A DNA stretch of 64,000 nucleotides from Tetrapyrgos nigripes (GCA_013368315.1 JAACJM010000010.1:310001-374000), one strand, 5' to 3'. Shown: positions 10,468 to 26,530, numbered from the stretch's first letter. A program made the numbers and translations. Notes: a model not told the origin generated them from the letters alone.

Positions 10468-13400
10468 ATGCAGCATCTCAAACGCTCTCACAGTCCTGGA
10501 GACGAGCCAGCTACAGTCAAGAAACGCGTTGTGGCAGATGAAAACGGCTCTCCTCGTGTAAATGGCATCGTTACAGAGCAGGATGAGGTGGACCAGGAAC
10601 CCTCCAGTGATGATAATTTAGAGGTGACACTTTCCTTATCATTTGTCGTCTCCCTTCTAACCCTTTTTCTATGCAGCTCTTCCGGAAGGAAGCTATTTAT
10701 CGGCGCATGAAACATTACTCGCGAGAGAATGAGCGTAACCAAAGTCGCATCGCTGAGTTGGAGGAGAGGAAGAATACATGTGAAGCTGGGTTGGCTGCCA
10801 TTTCAGCGTGCTGGATACAGGTACATCTCCGTTTTACAATGTTCGTGCAGAATTTCAAAAGTGTCTCACTTTTTACATGACTTGCAGCTTGTCGACGTGA
10901 TTCGGGTGTTCACAGGCCCGGAAGAATCCGCTCCGTCAACAAGAAATATACAAGGTCCGTCAGCCATCTACTTCGTGATGGCTCTTTCCCGTTAACTTGT
11001 ATTGACAGAACTGTACAATCTTAGCGTATATGTCTCCGAGGATTCGATGCCCGAACTTCAAGACGCCCTGAGCAGTACTAAGAATGCGACTGAGAGCCTG
11101 GTGAAGAAGCTTGTGACACAGGATTCGCTTTCGTTATCTCGGGAGGAAGTGTTGACACAGTGTCATAAAGCTCAATCTGAAGTGCGTGTCTCTGGCCAAT
11201 AACATTCTCAGTTTGCTCAATGAGCAGCCTTGTTTTAGTCCGCAGCATTGAAAGCCCAAGTCGATGTGTTACGTGGGAGACTTACAGACATGCAGGAAAT
11301 GAAGGAGCGATGCCAAGCTGACTTAGCAGCCTCGGAAAACCGTTTGGAGAGGTTTAAGAGTAGAACGGTTCAAGCGATTCAACCAAAGGCTGGGATGAGT
11401 TCGGATGAGTCAGTTGAAGTCAAGGCTGAGACAGAGGATGAAGTGAGAAAGCCGTCCTCTCCTGCAGTGAGTGGTCTGGTTAATGGGTGGGAGTCTTGTT
11501 CTGATACCTTTTTGCCTCTAATTCATGGAACTCGTGTTCAGACTAATGGGAAAACTTTGCATGATTTGTCTGACGAGGATGACTTGATAGAGGTTGCGGA
11601 AGTACGGGCTAGGCATATAGTGGAGCAGGACAAGATCATTAACGATTTGAAAACACAAGTGATGAACCTACAGGTTCAGGTGAGTATGGTATACAATCCT
11701 GCCGTGTCTACGAACGGCTGACCCCTCTCCAGATCAAGGTCCCAGAACGACAGTTGATACACGACAGCCCGCACTATCAACTTCTACTATTACGGAGTGC
11801 TGCTGCACAGAATACGATGCAGGAAAAAGAATCCGAATTGCAGAAGACGAAAGATGAGCTTGCGCAGACGATTGCATCATACAAGAGTTTGGAAGAAGCT
11901 TTACAGGTGAGTGATTATAAGATTTTCTTCTTACCCCATTTTGATGGTTCCCAGGCTACTTTTGATTCGGAACTTAATGATGTCAGGACTCTTTTATCCA
12001 AACGCGACGCGGACATTGCTCGACTCCGCGAGCATCGAGATCAGCAGAGTGCTGAACTTCACGAGCGGAAACATAAAGACAATGTCAAGATTCAGTCCTG
12101 CGAGGAATACAAAGCTCTTGCCAATTCCCGTGCAGTGAGTCGCTCGGCTCCTCCCTGACCGTACAACCAACTCATATATATCTTTCAGGAACGCATCACT
12201 GTACTCCAGTCACAGTTACACAGGTGTAAACTACAACTTGCTGCAAATGCTGGAAGAGATGACGTTGTCAACTTTCTACTTGAGACACCTGGCGCAGACA
12301 TTGCATACGTCGAGAGTCTCCGGTCTCGAGCTGAGTGCGTGATTCGTCCTCTAACATCTGCTCTTCACGCTGAATAGTCTGACAGGGCTGCGGAAAGTCA
12401 ACTCGTTGCTTGTCAAGAAACCCTTTCAAAGCTGCAGCAAGATCACCCTGATGTCGCCAAGCACATGCAAGCAGAAGTTGATGCCTTGCAGAGACTGTCT
12501 GATGTCTCTACCGAACTGAATAAGTACCGGAAAGTCTATGGAGATGTGTCATCACTGGAGCCAGACGTATCAAAACTGGCTACCTTTTTGCAGGAAAAAG
12601 AAGACGAGCTTCACAGGCTTCGATTACTTGATAGTCAGAGGGCGCAGGTGAGTCATCTTAGACCCAGGGTGAGGCGAATTTCTGATAGCTTTTGCCCATC
12701 AGGCAGAAAGCTCCCTTTACACCGAGATAGATAAGCTCTCTGCAGCCTGGGAAGCACTGGATACTCAGGTGCAGAGCAAGGTCTTTGACCTCAGTTCGAT
12801 GGAGGAGCGACTACAGAAGAGTGCCGTCGAGGTATGTTTTTACGATACAATTCCCTCCACTGTTGTCCACAGTCACCAATATCTTTCATTAGCGAGCGAA
12901 ATCTGAAAACAAGTTCTACGCTGCCATGCGAGATAAGGAGGCTGTCGAATCAGAACGGAAAAACCTCACCCGCAATCTGGAAAGACATGCTAAAGCTATC
13001 GAGAACTTGAAAGAGACGGAGAAAAATCTGCAGACTCAGTTGGTAAGTCACTACCGGCAACTTTGCCATCACGCAAGCTAAGGATTTTGTACAGAAATCA
13101 AGGGAAATCGAAGCTCAGCACAAAGACAAGCTTGTAGTGGAGCAAGACAAAACGATCAGGCAGCTGAATGAGCATGTTCTATATTATCGAGGCAAGTGCG
13201 ACACGATTGAAGCCAAGTTGGCCGAGGTATGTTGACAAACTATTTGACCGATTCGCAGTCTCATCTCTTCTTGCCTGCAGACGAACAAGCTCTCACAAGA
13301 CGCGAAAACTGAATGGAACGATCAGAGGTCCTCTTTGCGCACGGCGGAGGAGGAGCATATCAAAGCCAAAAAAGAACTGGAAAGGCAGGCCCTGAAATTG

Positions 13401-13764
13401 AAGAACAAGGAAAAGCTGTCGTCGTCTCGTCGGAATCAAGCTGAAGTTCAGTCAGCAGATGATGGTGCATTAGTGCGTATTGGCCTTATTCGTATTTAAA
13501 TGACTCGTATTGACTGTGACTTATAGCGATTGCTGAGATGTTCAACCTGCAATATCAACTTTCGGACGACGACCATTACAAAGTGTTTTCACAGTACGTT
13601 GCATCTATATGCCGTGCTTGCAAATGAGGCGTCTCATATTCCTTCCTTGTCTAGCTTTCTGTAAGGAGTGTATTGATGCAAGAATATCAACTCGACAGCG
13701 CAAATGTCCTGCCTGTGGCATCGGTTTCGCCCAATCTGACGTTCAGACACTATACTACCAATGA
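10468..13764 (+). CDS. BRE1: BRE1 E3 ubiquitin ligase for histone H2B
   Basis: Nuclear RING ligase that works with Rad6 to monoubiquitinate H2B, a prerequisite for H3K4 and H3K79 methylation. It starts MQHLKRSHSPGDEPATVKKR, followed by LFRKEAIYRRMKHYSRENE, the conserved Bre1 N-terminal helix. A very long coiled coil, broken by about a dozen introns, follows. The C-terminal C3HC4 RING reads CSTCNINFRTTTITKC, FHTFCKECID and RKCPACGIGF. The protein ends SDVQTLYYQ just after the RING, the normal family end. The gene lies 156 bp behind the allantoicase fusion on the same strand and converges on uS9m. Confidence 0.93.
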
Positions 13765-13962
13765 ACCCTACCTAGTTAATTTCTTTCTTTCTTTTTCCAT
13801 CTGGCAGACGGAGGAGCATTTATCCTTATCATCTTGTAGAAGTCCCCTTCAGTTATTCGTTCATTACCACAAGATTGTATTATTCCATCTATTGGTCGCT
13901 TAATAGCTGGGAGTAGAGTGAAAATACTATACTGAAAACGATTGTATCTGTCATGTAGACCA

Positions 13963-15124
13963 CTAACGTCTGACCCAGGCGTACTGCAAAGAGAATGAGC
14001 AAAAGACGAGAGAGATGGGACAGACCACTTACTCTTTTCCTGGCTTTAGCAAGACCGGTCTTTTTCCTTTCAACCATACGAGGATCACGCCTGAGAAGTT
14101 TGGCTGGCAATGCTGTCAGTGTGCTGCACAAAACTGACGGTCGTACCAACGTACCTCTTCTAAGGACAGCACCCACATCCGGCTCATGAGCAAATATTCC
14201 TTTCGCGATGCCATGAGCTATGGCACCAGATTGCCCAGTGGTGCCACCGCCACGAGCAATCGTAAAGATGTTGTACTTCCCCAGCACACCAGCAATTTTG
14301 AGAGGACGGACTATACGTTCTCTGTCGGCGGGCTGAGGAAAGTATTCGCCAATAGGTAGATTATTGACCAATATGGTGGACGTGGTAACGGGTGTCTGGG
14401 GAACATCCTCCTCAGGTAGACCAAGAAGGTCCTCCGCAGATTTTCTCGAAGTCTGAGGAGGAACTTTGACGGGGATCATCCACACACGCGCAGAACTAGT
14501 TTTTCTCCGGCCAACGGTATAAGAACGATCGTACCGATCCAGCTCGACCACTTTCTTTCTCTTCTGAAGAGCCAGCGCAGCACTTCTAATCCCACTCTCG
14601 AACATCTCCAAGATCCCGTTAAGCGTGCGAGCGAGTTGGATGTGCTTGGCGGTAACGGCGATGCGGTGGTACTCGTGTAGCTCGCTGAGCAATGTTAAGA
14701 CTCTCCGGTAGCGACCAGTAGTCATCTTGACATTAAACTGTTCGGACATTTCGTCGGGCGTTTTCCAGACTTTGGGGATGGGTTTCAGGCTCGCGCGAGC
14801 AAAGGGAGGGAGAGGAAGGAGCTGAAGAGTTTTGAGAGCACCGCGTGTCCTAGAAAGGGCATTTTGGAGTTGGATGAGATTGTCGTGGTAGGAGGCCCTG
14901 CCAGTGTAGAAGCTCCGGGACTCTGGCTTGGTTTTGATTATCTCCTCTTCCTCTTGGTCCTCCTCTTGGTCCTCATTCTCCCGTCTACGACGCCTACTCC
15001 GAGGAGGCCGGGCGTTTACCTGGTCAAGCTGAGCAGGAGGGACGAAGGGCCTGGCAGTGGTGGCATATGTGCGAAGGAAGGTAGGGCGAGTCAAGCAGAC
15101 CTGCCTCCGCAGGATGCTCAGCAT
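13963..15124 (-). CDS. MRPS9: Mitochondrial ribosomal protein uS9m (MRPS9)
   Basis: Small-subunit mitoribosomal protein. The N-terminus (MLSILRRQVCLTRPTFLRTY, then ATTARPF) looks like a mitochondrial presequence. A charged, Glu/Arg-rich linker follows. The C-terminal third carries the uS9 fold (PLKIAGVLGKYNIFTIARGG; GGTTGQSGAIAHGIAKG; LLRRDPRMVERKKTGLAKAR). Two 3' introns are needed: one restores VLRRALPAKLLRRDPRM, and the last adds the short final exon encoding YAWVRR and the stop, giving the near-universal uS9 C-terminus (KKARKRxQxxxR type). The start is 43 bp from the divergent CASP start. Confidence 0.92.
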
Positions 15125-15167
15125 GAAGAACGAGAGTTGTCACGGACGCGTGACTCTGTATAATTCT

Positions 15168-17992
15168 ATGTCGCCCTCTGACCACAACTTTTCCGGGGCT
15201 CTCTCGACCTGGAGAGGTTCGTGTTCTCTTCTGTCTCTGTAATAAATCTCATTCAAGACACTAGAAATCAACCTCTCTGAGCTCCAAAAAACCCTAGATG
15301 CTCAAGGTCTAGAACTGGTTGACAACCAAAAGGAAAGCCTCATTGGTCGCAAGGCTCTTGCCGACAAAACCAAAGGTCTGCTTTATTCCACACCCCAAGC
15401 AGCTTTATTCTGGAATGTGTTTCAGACTTCAAGAAACTACCGGACGACGATAAGCTGACTGCTTTCAAGGGCCTGCTCAAAGGTGCGCGAGACACGCAAT
15501 TCGTCATAAACATGGCTATTCTGACTAGTTCATATAGCGTACCAGACAGAGATTGATAATCTCACAAAACGGTCAAAGGCGTCAGAAAATGCGTTTCTTA
15601 GTGTGTACAAAGTCTTAGCTGAAGCTCCCGACCCATACCCGCTACTCGAAGCTGCTGTCGTGCGTGTCAATAAGACTGGTTGTCGCAAATGGTTCTGAGA
15701 TGCTACTTCATAGGATCAAACGGTCAAAGCGTCCGAGCTCCAAGACTTACAGGCTGCATTGCGTCGGGCTCAAGAGGAAAACGCCGAACTCCGGAAACGC
15801 GTCAACGACCTCTCAAAGGCTGAAACCAAGGCAGAGCAGTTGGAACAAAAGGTGGGTCCGCTTGTTGACATTTTTCTGCTCTATTTGTGGATGATCCTTG
15901 TAGATGGAAGAAGGAATACAAGAACGAATAGTCCAAAAGGAGAATGAACTGAACGCGACGTATGACGAGAAACTCAGAAATTACGCAGAGAGGTCCGGAT
16001 AGCCAGATTGCCTGTGTCCTATGGAACTGAATTTGCATCTAGGGAACAGGATTTGCAGCGTCAGCTCTCTTTGACCAAAAACCAGCTCCGTGATTTGCGT
16101 ATGTCTAACGATTCGAATCAGGCCAAACTACTCGATCATAGTCAGCGACAAGGTATTTCTGTTCATGATGAAGCACTGTCCAGTCTGCTTACAGTCTATC
16201 TCAGATCAAGAAGTCGTCGCCAAACTCGCCGAGGTTGACATGATAGTCGCAGATCTGGACAGAGCCAACAGTCGCATTGCTGCTCTAGAACGTCGTAATG
16301 TAGGTTTTTTTGAGTCTGTCTAAATTCGTTCCTTATGACACCTCCACTTCAGGAAATGCTACGAGCTGAGACAGAAACCATGCGTACTGGTTCCGATTCC
16401 TCGGAGAGGTGTGTTCCTTTGTGTCATCTCGAATTCTATTCTGAACAATCTGGTAGAGTCAAGGCTTTGGAGTCTCAAGTCGCCGAGCTGGAATCAGAAG
16501 TCGAGCGTTTGTCCCGCGTTCTGGAAACACAAAAAGCCGTATCTGCAGAAATAGAAAGTTCATTGACCAAAAAGTCAGATGATTTGACGAAGGAACTTCA
16601 AGTCAAGGTTTGTTACCAGTGGTGCTGTTGTGTTAGCTCACCGGTTGACCGAGAAACCCAGGTTGCCGAAGTGGAACAGCTGAAGCAGCGATTGAAGAAG
16701 ATGAGCGACTATGACGAGATCAAACGTGAGCTTGAGATCATGAAGGTATGTTTCCACCCCGTTTTTCTCGTTATATCCCACGTGGCTGAGATTAGCATGT
16801 CAAGTATGTCGAGTTTTCGGGCTTTGAAGAAGAGGAAGATGATCAAGATCAACTCAATGGATATGAAGTCGGGGTGCAACTCCCTGACCCCAATGCTGAG
16901 AAAGCTAACGCACAGCAAGGCAAATCCTTGGAGGCACTTCTCGCTACAAAGAACAAGCGTATTCTTGAAGAGTTGACAAAGCTCAGGGTGGGCATCCTTT
17001 CCAGTTCTTCTCTGCTATTTTCTAACGTCATCGTAGATCCTACATAGCGAACTCGAGGCATCCCTACAAACGGTCCACGGACAGCTAGAGTCTACAACTG
17101 AGGAATTGACAAAACAGAAGGCTCTGAATGAGAACCTAGAAAACGACCTTCTGTCCATGAACAGGCACAAAACCAATGGTGATGCTCCACCTTCCGAATC
17201 TTCTGATGTGTTAGCCGGGCTGGATCTCGGTAGAAAAGCGGTGAAACAGCTTCTTTTGTCTTCGTCCTGTGGCAATTGGCTCATGATATGGACCGGCGGA
17301 ATAGGACTCTGCGCGCAACTCTCCTGTACCTTTCACTTCTTCAGCGGATACGTCAATTTTACCCATCGTGACAAGTCAGCGAGATAGGTTCCGCCATAGA
17401 AACGCAGAATTGGAAGAGGTGGGTTTTGGTCCGGACTCTTTACATTCCATTCAACCATGACGCTTCTTTCCCTCGCTATACAGGAACTCCGGAAGCAATT
17501 CCAAGTAATTTCAGAACTGCGTTCAGAAATCAAAAATCTGCAATCCGATAATCTCAAATTGTACGAGAAAGTTCGGTACATGCAGAGTTATCGTGAGGAG
17601 GTAGGATCGCGACCAGTGACGTCCCAGCTGAATCCGCTGCCTGCACCTTCGGATTCCACCGATGACATGGGTAAATACAGAACACGATATGAGGAGACCA
17701 TGAATCCCTTTGAAGCCTTCCGAGGCAGGGTAAGCGCTTACTTGTGTCTTTCATGGAAGTGTATCTAACACTCAATTGTCCGTCAACTTCCTAGGAAGCT
17801 ACTAGGGCCATACAAAGTCTTAATCCCATCGAACGCGGTGTGCTAGTACTCACTCGTACAATACTGGGCAATCGTCGCGCGCGGACTTTCTTTATATTCT
17901 ATGCCATATCACTTCATCTCCTTGTGATGTTCACGACGTATGAATGTACAACATCATCTGGTCCACAACTGCAGAAACAGCCTTTACCCTGA
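15168..17992 (+). CDS. COY1: CASP/COY1 Golgi coiled-coil tail-anchored protein
   Basis: Golgi membrane golgin-like protein of the CASP family (yeast Coy1), involved in intra-Golgi retrograde traffic. It starts [17 protein letters not shown]; the early region [20 protein letters not shown], then [15 protein letters not shown], is the conserved CASP N-terminus. A long coiled coil spans about 15.7-17.6 kb (for example [20 protein letters not shown]). The C-terminal CASP domain has [29 protein letters not shown] and [20 protein letters not shown]. It ends in a single membrane span ([20 protein letters not shown]) with a short lumenal tail. More than a dozen introns; borders in the coiled coil are approximate. 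Confidence 0.9.
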
Positions 17993-18093
17993 TAATCCAT
18001 TAAGTATTTATTTACATACACTATAATATAGACAGGACTATGCATGGACTATGCGATTGTAAATACATGTTGAAGGATGGAATGCAGACGTTC

Positions 18094-20426
18094 TCATGCC
18101 CTAGGTGCCTTTTTATTGTGCTGGAAAGCCAGTGCTCGCTCGACAGCGTCAAGAACAGGTTTCATGGCCTATATATAAAGTTTAACGGAGGATGTCCATG
18201 GGGTAATGGTAAACCTACCACTTCAACACGAGCGGCGTCTATTCCTTGCTGATGAGCAGTCTGCACGATAGCAGCAACCTTTTCAGGCGTTTTGGCTAGA
18301 TACCCAATCATTTTCGAGGCCCTGGCTGCCCTTTGAGCAGGCGTACTCAAAGCAGGACCTTCTACTATGGGTGGATATGTTGCTGTCCAGAATTGACGTA
18401 GAAACTCGTTGGCAGCCGTCTGGCAAGTCCGCATCTGTCTAAATATTCCTTCTGGTAGGTCATCTAAGATGGAAATGAGTGGCGAGGAAAAGAGAGGGAG
18501 AACATTCATACTTCTTCTGGACTTTACGTCTAAGCGAGCAGCAACATTGTGCGTCATATCCATCAGTGCTGCATCCCCGTGCTTGCGTTCGATTTTAAGC
18601 TTGACATTGAGAAGGATTTAGAAAAAGGCAGGTGAAAAATCAATGCCAATGAACAAAACCTGTGTGAGATTTGTTGCCCATTGCTGCAAATCGACTTTTG
18701 TGCTTCGGATGACCTCTTTGATGTCAAAAGCCTATGACAGACATCGTAAGCGTCAAAAGCATGAGAGATCGTTGAGACTCACTTGCTGTGATGCATCTTT
18801 AGACGAAGCATTGGCCATACGGCCCTCAAAATACCGCTGTCTATCTTGCATTTCGAGCGCAATACCAACTGAGGTTTCGGGATCATGCAAGTCATCGAGA
18901 TCAATGGCTTCATGTTCGTTCTGTGCGATCTAGACATCAGTAAAGGAACGTAGACAATAAAAATGACTATTACCAAGTCTATCCGCCTCCGCTTGTTTGA
19001 AGGACCTTCACCCCTGGAAGCCAACTTTGAGTGACCATAGTTGCAAACTGAGATGAGACTTACAGAGCCGAGTTTAGAAGTCGTTCCGAGTGCTCATTAA
19101 ACTTGCGAATCAGAGGCAACGCGCCTCGTTGTCGCCCGGCTTGCATAGTGACATCTTGTTGATTGCCAGTCTATGTCCTTTCAATTACATCCAATCGAAA
19201 GGAGTCTCAATGTACCCACCACATCATGATCCTCTCCAGTGGCAGCAAGATCCAACAAAAGATCAATGTCGACATCTCGTTGACGTCGTGGTTCAAGTTC
19301 TGAGCAAGCTGGTCAAAAACTTCAACCTTGGAACGCGAAAGTCAGGCCACACCATCATCATCCTTTTCAAGATATTTGTCAAATATTGGGTCGTCTTTCA
19401 CGACGTGTTGAGCAGCAGAAGATCTGATGGAGGCACGGTGGGCGTTGAACAATTTTGACTGGAAATAGCGTTTCCAAAACTCTTCTTCCGAAAGCTATGC
19501 AGACCTTTTTGAATGGAGCAATGGAAGGAGACCATGAGAATACGTACTTTCTTGGGCACGTTGTCATTGTAGGCTTTGGCAACCACAGGGTATTCGTCAA
19601 ATATGTCGTGTACAAGTTGAGGAGTTATTCGTATCTTGACCTCGCCACCTTCAACAGTTTCCGGCCGAGGGTCAACCAGCTGTCCAGGCTTGCCTTTTTG
19701 CTGTTGCTCTGATGCTACCTGCGCGAATAGCAAATGCTTCGTGAAAGAGTCAGTACACAAAGTCGCGTCAGACCTTCAGATGACGCACCTCTCGACCTTC
19801 CCAAAATTCTGGCTCTGTGATTTGCCCACCAATAACTAGTTCACGATGCAAGGCTGCCAAGTCGGGGTTGCCCAAGAGGACCGTTTTCCGGAGGCGAAAG
19901 TCGGTTGCGGGGTCGTTTCCCAAGATGATGGGTGTGGCTCCTGTATCACTGGACACGGATGCGGCCCGTGAACTGGAGGCAGGAGAGGGTGCGACAGTGG
20001 AAGGTTTGGGAGTTGAAAGAGTAGATGCATTGATGGCGGTAACGGGTGGTTTTGCGGCGTTTTCAGCAGCTGTGCGGTTGCGACTTATAATTGTTGTGAG
20101 CTCTTTCTTGAACTTTTCGCGCTCGCTGTACGCGATTGCTTGAGGTGAAATGAAGGTGAAATTATGACCGTTGTCGTCCGCAAAGAGACCGAGCTTGAGC
20201 CTGACCTGAGCAGCCCCTTCCTTACTGCAGAACAAGGCTTTAGACGCGGTAAATGAGCAAAAATCAAGGATGTCAAGACGTTTCGGGACTGACAAGCAGC
20301 TTCACTATGAGGAACGCGAACTGAGGGAGCTTTCTTGCCGTCCTGGGTCCATTGGAGATGGGAATCGTTGAGTTCTAGGATACCAGGTATCTTCTTGTAC
20401 GATGCTTTCGCTGTGCACGTCGGCAT
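18094..20426 (-). CDS. TFB1: TFIIH core subunit TFB1/p62
   Basis: Subunit of TFIIH, acting in RNA polymerase II initiation and nucleotide excision repair. The N-terminal PH domain starts at MPTCTAKASYKKIPGILELN and continues DSHLQWTQDGKKAPSVRVPH. BSD-type sequence follows (NPDLAALHRELVIGGQITEP, EFWEGRE; then EEEFWKRYFQSKLFNAHRAS). The C-terminal region includes RQRGALPLIRKFNEHSERLL and the family tail DLPEGIFRQMRTCQTAANEF, LRQFWTATYPP. The last intron joins ARVEV to AMKPVLDAVERALAFQHNKK. The frame is open to 20435 through a GTG; the ATG at 20426 is the likely start. The start lies 50 bp from the divergent phosphatase gene. Confidence 0.92.
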
Positions 20427-20476
20427 CCAACCCACGAGCTTATCTAATCATCTCTCTCGAGTCCTTTTTCAAAACC

Positions 20477-21512
20477 ATGTCCCGGCAGCTCGTAGTTTTC
20501 GATTTCGACTGGTCGGGGCCTTTCTCCTCCTTATCATTTCAAACTCATGATTGTACTAGGACTATGGCAGACCAGGACACCGACAGATGGGTTTTTGAAG
20601 TCCTGGCTATCGACATACGTCGTCAGATGGAAGATCTCGAAAAACAAGTCCAATGGACCGATCTTGTGTGAGACACCTTGATGTGCATATCATATAACGC
20701 GATCCTATTTTCATCAAGTGCAAAGTCGCTGCGCGAAGCCCACGCAAGAGGCATCAAGAGAGAGCAGATTGAAAATACATTGAGAATTATTCCTTTCGTG
20801 AGGGTTCCCCCTAATGCGTCTGCTATTTACGCGTATATTCATGAAATTCAAGCATCCTGCAATGGTTCGTGCCGTTTCCAAGCTCAAAGCAGGAGGTAAA
20901 ACCACCTTTTTCTGCTTGTCCAATGCCAACTCTGTGTTCATCAGCACCATCCTCAGGGCACGTTTACTTTCACTTCCATTCCATTCCATGTTATTCTAAT
21001 TTATGCTCTCTTTTTTTTTTTTTCAGGAGAAAGGCTTGGAGAACCTATTCGATGAAATCATTACCAACCCTGCAGAATGGACTGATTCGGGACTTCTGGA
21101 CCTGCGTCGACGAATAGATCCTTCGGGCCCACAGCATAATTGTCAGGTCGGATGTAGTGCTAACATGTGCAAAGGTAAGTAGATCATGTCTCCCCTGCTT
21201 CCATCACTGACTCGAGAAAAATTTTAGGAGAAGAGCTTACCGCCTTTTTCGAGAGGCACCTTCCAGATTTTGATCGAGTCGTATATCTCGGCGATGGCTC
21301 CAACGATTTCTGCCCGGTCCTTCGTCTTAGAGAGTAAGAATTCCCTTCAGGAATTGCAGACTTTTGCTAATGATACTCGTAGACAAGATATGGTCTTGTG
21401 TCGAACTTTCGGTGGTCTTCATAAACGTATAGCCCGTGAAGGAAACCTCAAATGTCAGGTGAAATATTGGACCCATGCTTGGGAAGTAGAGGAAATCTTC
21501 AACACTTTATGA
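20477..21512 (+). CDS. HAD-superfamily phosphatase of the PHOSPHO1/PHOSPHO2 type
   Basis: Cytosolic small-molecule phosphatase. Family members act on phosphocholine, phosphoethanolamine or pyridoxal phosphate; the substrate cannot be read from sequence. Motif I is DFDWTMADQDTDRW, with the nucleophile and acid Asp of DxD formed across the first intron (about 20507-20560). Motif II is CLSNANS, and the C-terminal acid motif is YLGDGSNDFCP. NLKCQVKYWTHAWEVEEIF ends the protein. The cap carries an AHARGIKREQIENTLRIIPF segment typical of this family. About five introns. Head-to-head with TFB1 and convergent with YAK1. Confidence 0.85.
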
Positions 21513-21796
21513 GTAAAGGAAGACGACAGCAAAGCATATCTCGACATTCAGAACCTCTTAGATCCAGCTATTCCATAGATGTCAGCCGTCAAGCATTTGC
21601 ATTGTTGTATAGAAGAAGAAAAATTGCAGTAGTATGTAGTAACACAGTACTGGGCGGCATTGAAAAGGTGAACGAGTCTTGCTCATTCGTATATGTTGGT
21701 GTGACAGTGAACAAGAAGTTGGAAAAAATGCATGCTTGAGATGTGTTTAGCATATGAAGAAACGTCTGTGAGGTCAAAGGTAAAAATACATTCTTC

Positions 21797-25540
<3,744 letters not shown>

Positions 25541-26037
25541 TCCTTGGTCGTCGTCGTCGTCGGAGACAGCGTCAACAGTTACAGCCTTGCCTGTGTTGTT
25601 ACCAGTTTGGCTATGCAATTCTCTAATTCCTACTGTAACTGTCTTTTATTCGCGATCCCCAATGACATCCTCGATAATTACCTTCCCGAATCATTCAGGC
25701 ATGGATAGAGCAGTATCATCTATCGACAGAGGTTACTATTCTGACGATATCGCTGCAATCTGTTCCATTTCATTCTGACAATATCGCTGCATTCTGTTCC
25801 ATTTCATTCTGACAATATCGCTACAATCTGTTCCATTTCATTTATCCAACACCATGCTTTGCAACAGGAACAAAGACAATTGCCAAGGCCTCACGCAGAG
25901 CCCAATTTTTCTCTGATATCTTTTTTTTCAACACCTGCGTCTCCGTATGTACAGCTCCATAAATAAAATTCTATTTCTTTGCCTGTTTTCTAGTGAAATC
26001 CACCATAGCCAGCTGTAGGGAGGCAGCCATTTTTTTC
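25541..26037. other. Spacer upstream of YAK1 holding a short tandem repeat
   Basis: Region between the YAK1 start (minus strand) and the stop of the PAC4-like gene (minus strand). It should carry the YAK1 promoter and 5' UTR and the PAC4-like 3' UTR. Besides the 34-bp tandem repeat at 25741-25842 there is a T-rich run near 25918-25930. I see no supported coding frame. Confidence 0.6.
25741..25842. repeat. Three tandem copies of a 34-bp unit
   Basis: Units at 25741-25774, 25775-25808 and 25809-25842 follow each other without spacing. They differ by one to three bases: copy 1 reads CTGACGATATCGCTGCAATC, copy 2 CTGACAATATCGCTGCATTC, copy 3 CTGACAATATCGCTACAATC, each followed by TGTTCCATTTCATT. 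The array ends abruptly at both sides. It lies about 200-300 bp upstream of the YAK1 start codon, so it may be in its promoter or 5' UTR. It is not a CRISPR array: there are no spacers. Confidence 0.95.
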
Positions 26038-26530
26038 TACAGTAACTTTCTTGTCTTTTCTTCGAGCACACCAACTAATGCTTTCTCCATCTCCATCATT
26101 CTCTCCTTGTCTCCGTCTACAGAAACCAGTATTTGTTTTCCGAATCGACGTGCTGTTTCTCTCAGTCAGCAATACATATCTTTGTCTCCTTGAACTTGTT
26201 CCTTTACCTAGCCGCTGTGCCATCGATAAGGAATCGTCCGACGTCGTCGTTCTGTACAGCGATGTAGCGGCTGCAACTTCACCCTTCTGTCTTTTCGTTA
26301 GCCTCTGTCTTATCTAGCTGCTGGTCTCGACTCGCCTTTCGGGGAGGCATCGCACACGCCCAATCCTTACAGAGTCTACCCTGTTCTGCGGCGATTTCCA
26401 CGTTGTCAGGGGAACATTCTGTAGTTCCAATCCATATCATATACGAGTCCGCTAGGCTTGTTAATCGTATCGAGAACGCCGACTGCGTTGGACCAGAAGG
26501 CTCTATGTAGCGAGTCTCGACAGTGATCAT
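26038..26530 (-). CDS. Proteasome assembly chaperone 4-like protein (PAC4/POC4)
   Basis: Small chaperone predicted to pair with PAC3 in assembling the proteasome alpha ring. The start region GPTQSAFSIRLTSLADSYMI, then WIGTTECSP, matches the PSMG4 opening strand pattern. After splicing, ATSLYRTTTSDDSLSMAQRL and RRFGKQILVSVDGDKERMME follow, as in PSMG4 (TGLAQRLA..KQVFVS). It ends EEKTRKLL. The last intron (about 26147-26205) is GT-AG. The first appears to be GC-AG: the donor AAG|GCGAGT is followed 49 nt later by an AG, with a GCTAAC branch site inside. Both introns preserve frame. The protein is near 125 residues, a normal length. Identification is by pattern only. Confidence 0.7.

Noticed and set aside
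13889..13962. Extension of the uS9m frame past KARKR to 13889
   Set aside because: It reads through a GTAAGT donor; splicing to YAWVRR restores the universal uS9 C-terminus.
25741..25842. CRISPR-like array
   Set aside because: Units abut with no spacers and the genome is fungal; this is a simple tandem repeat.
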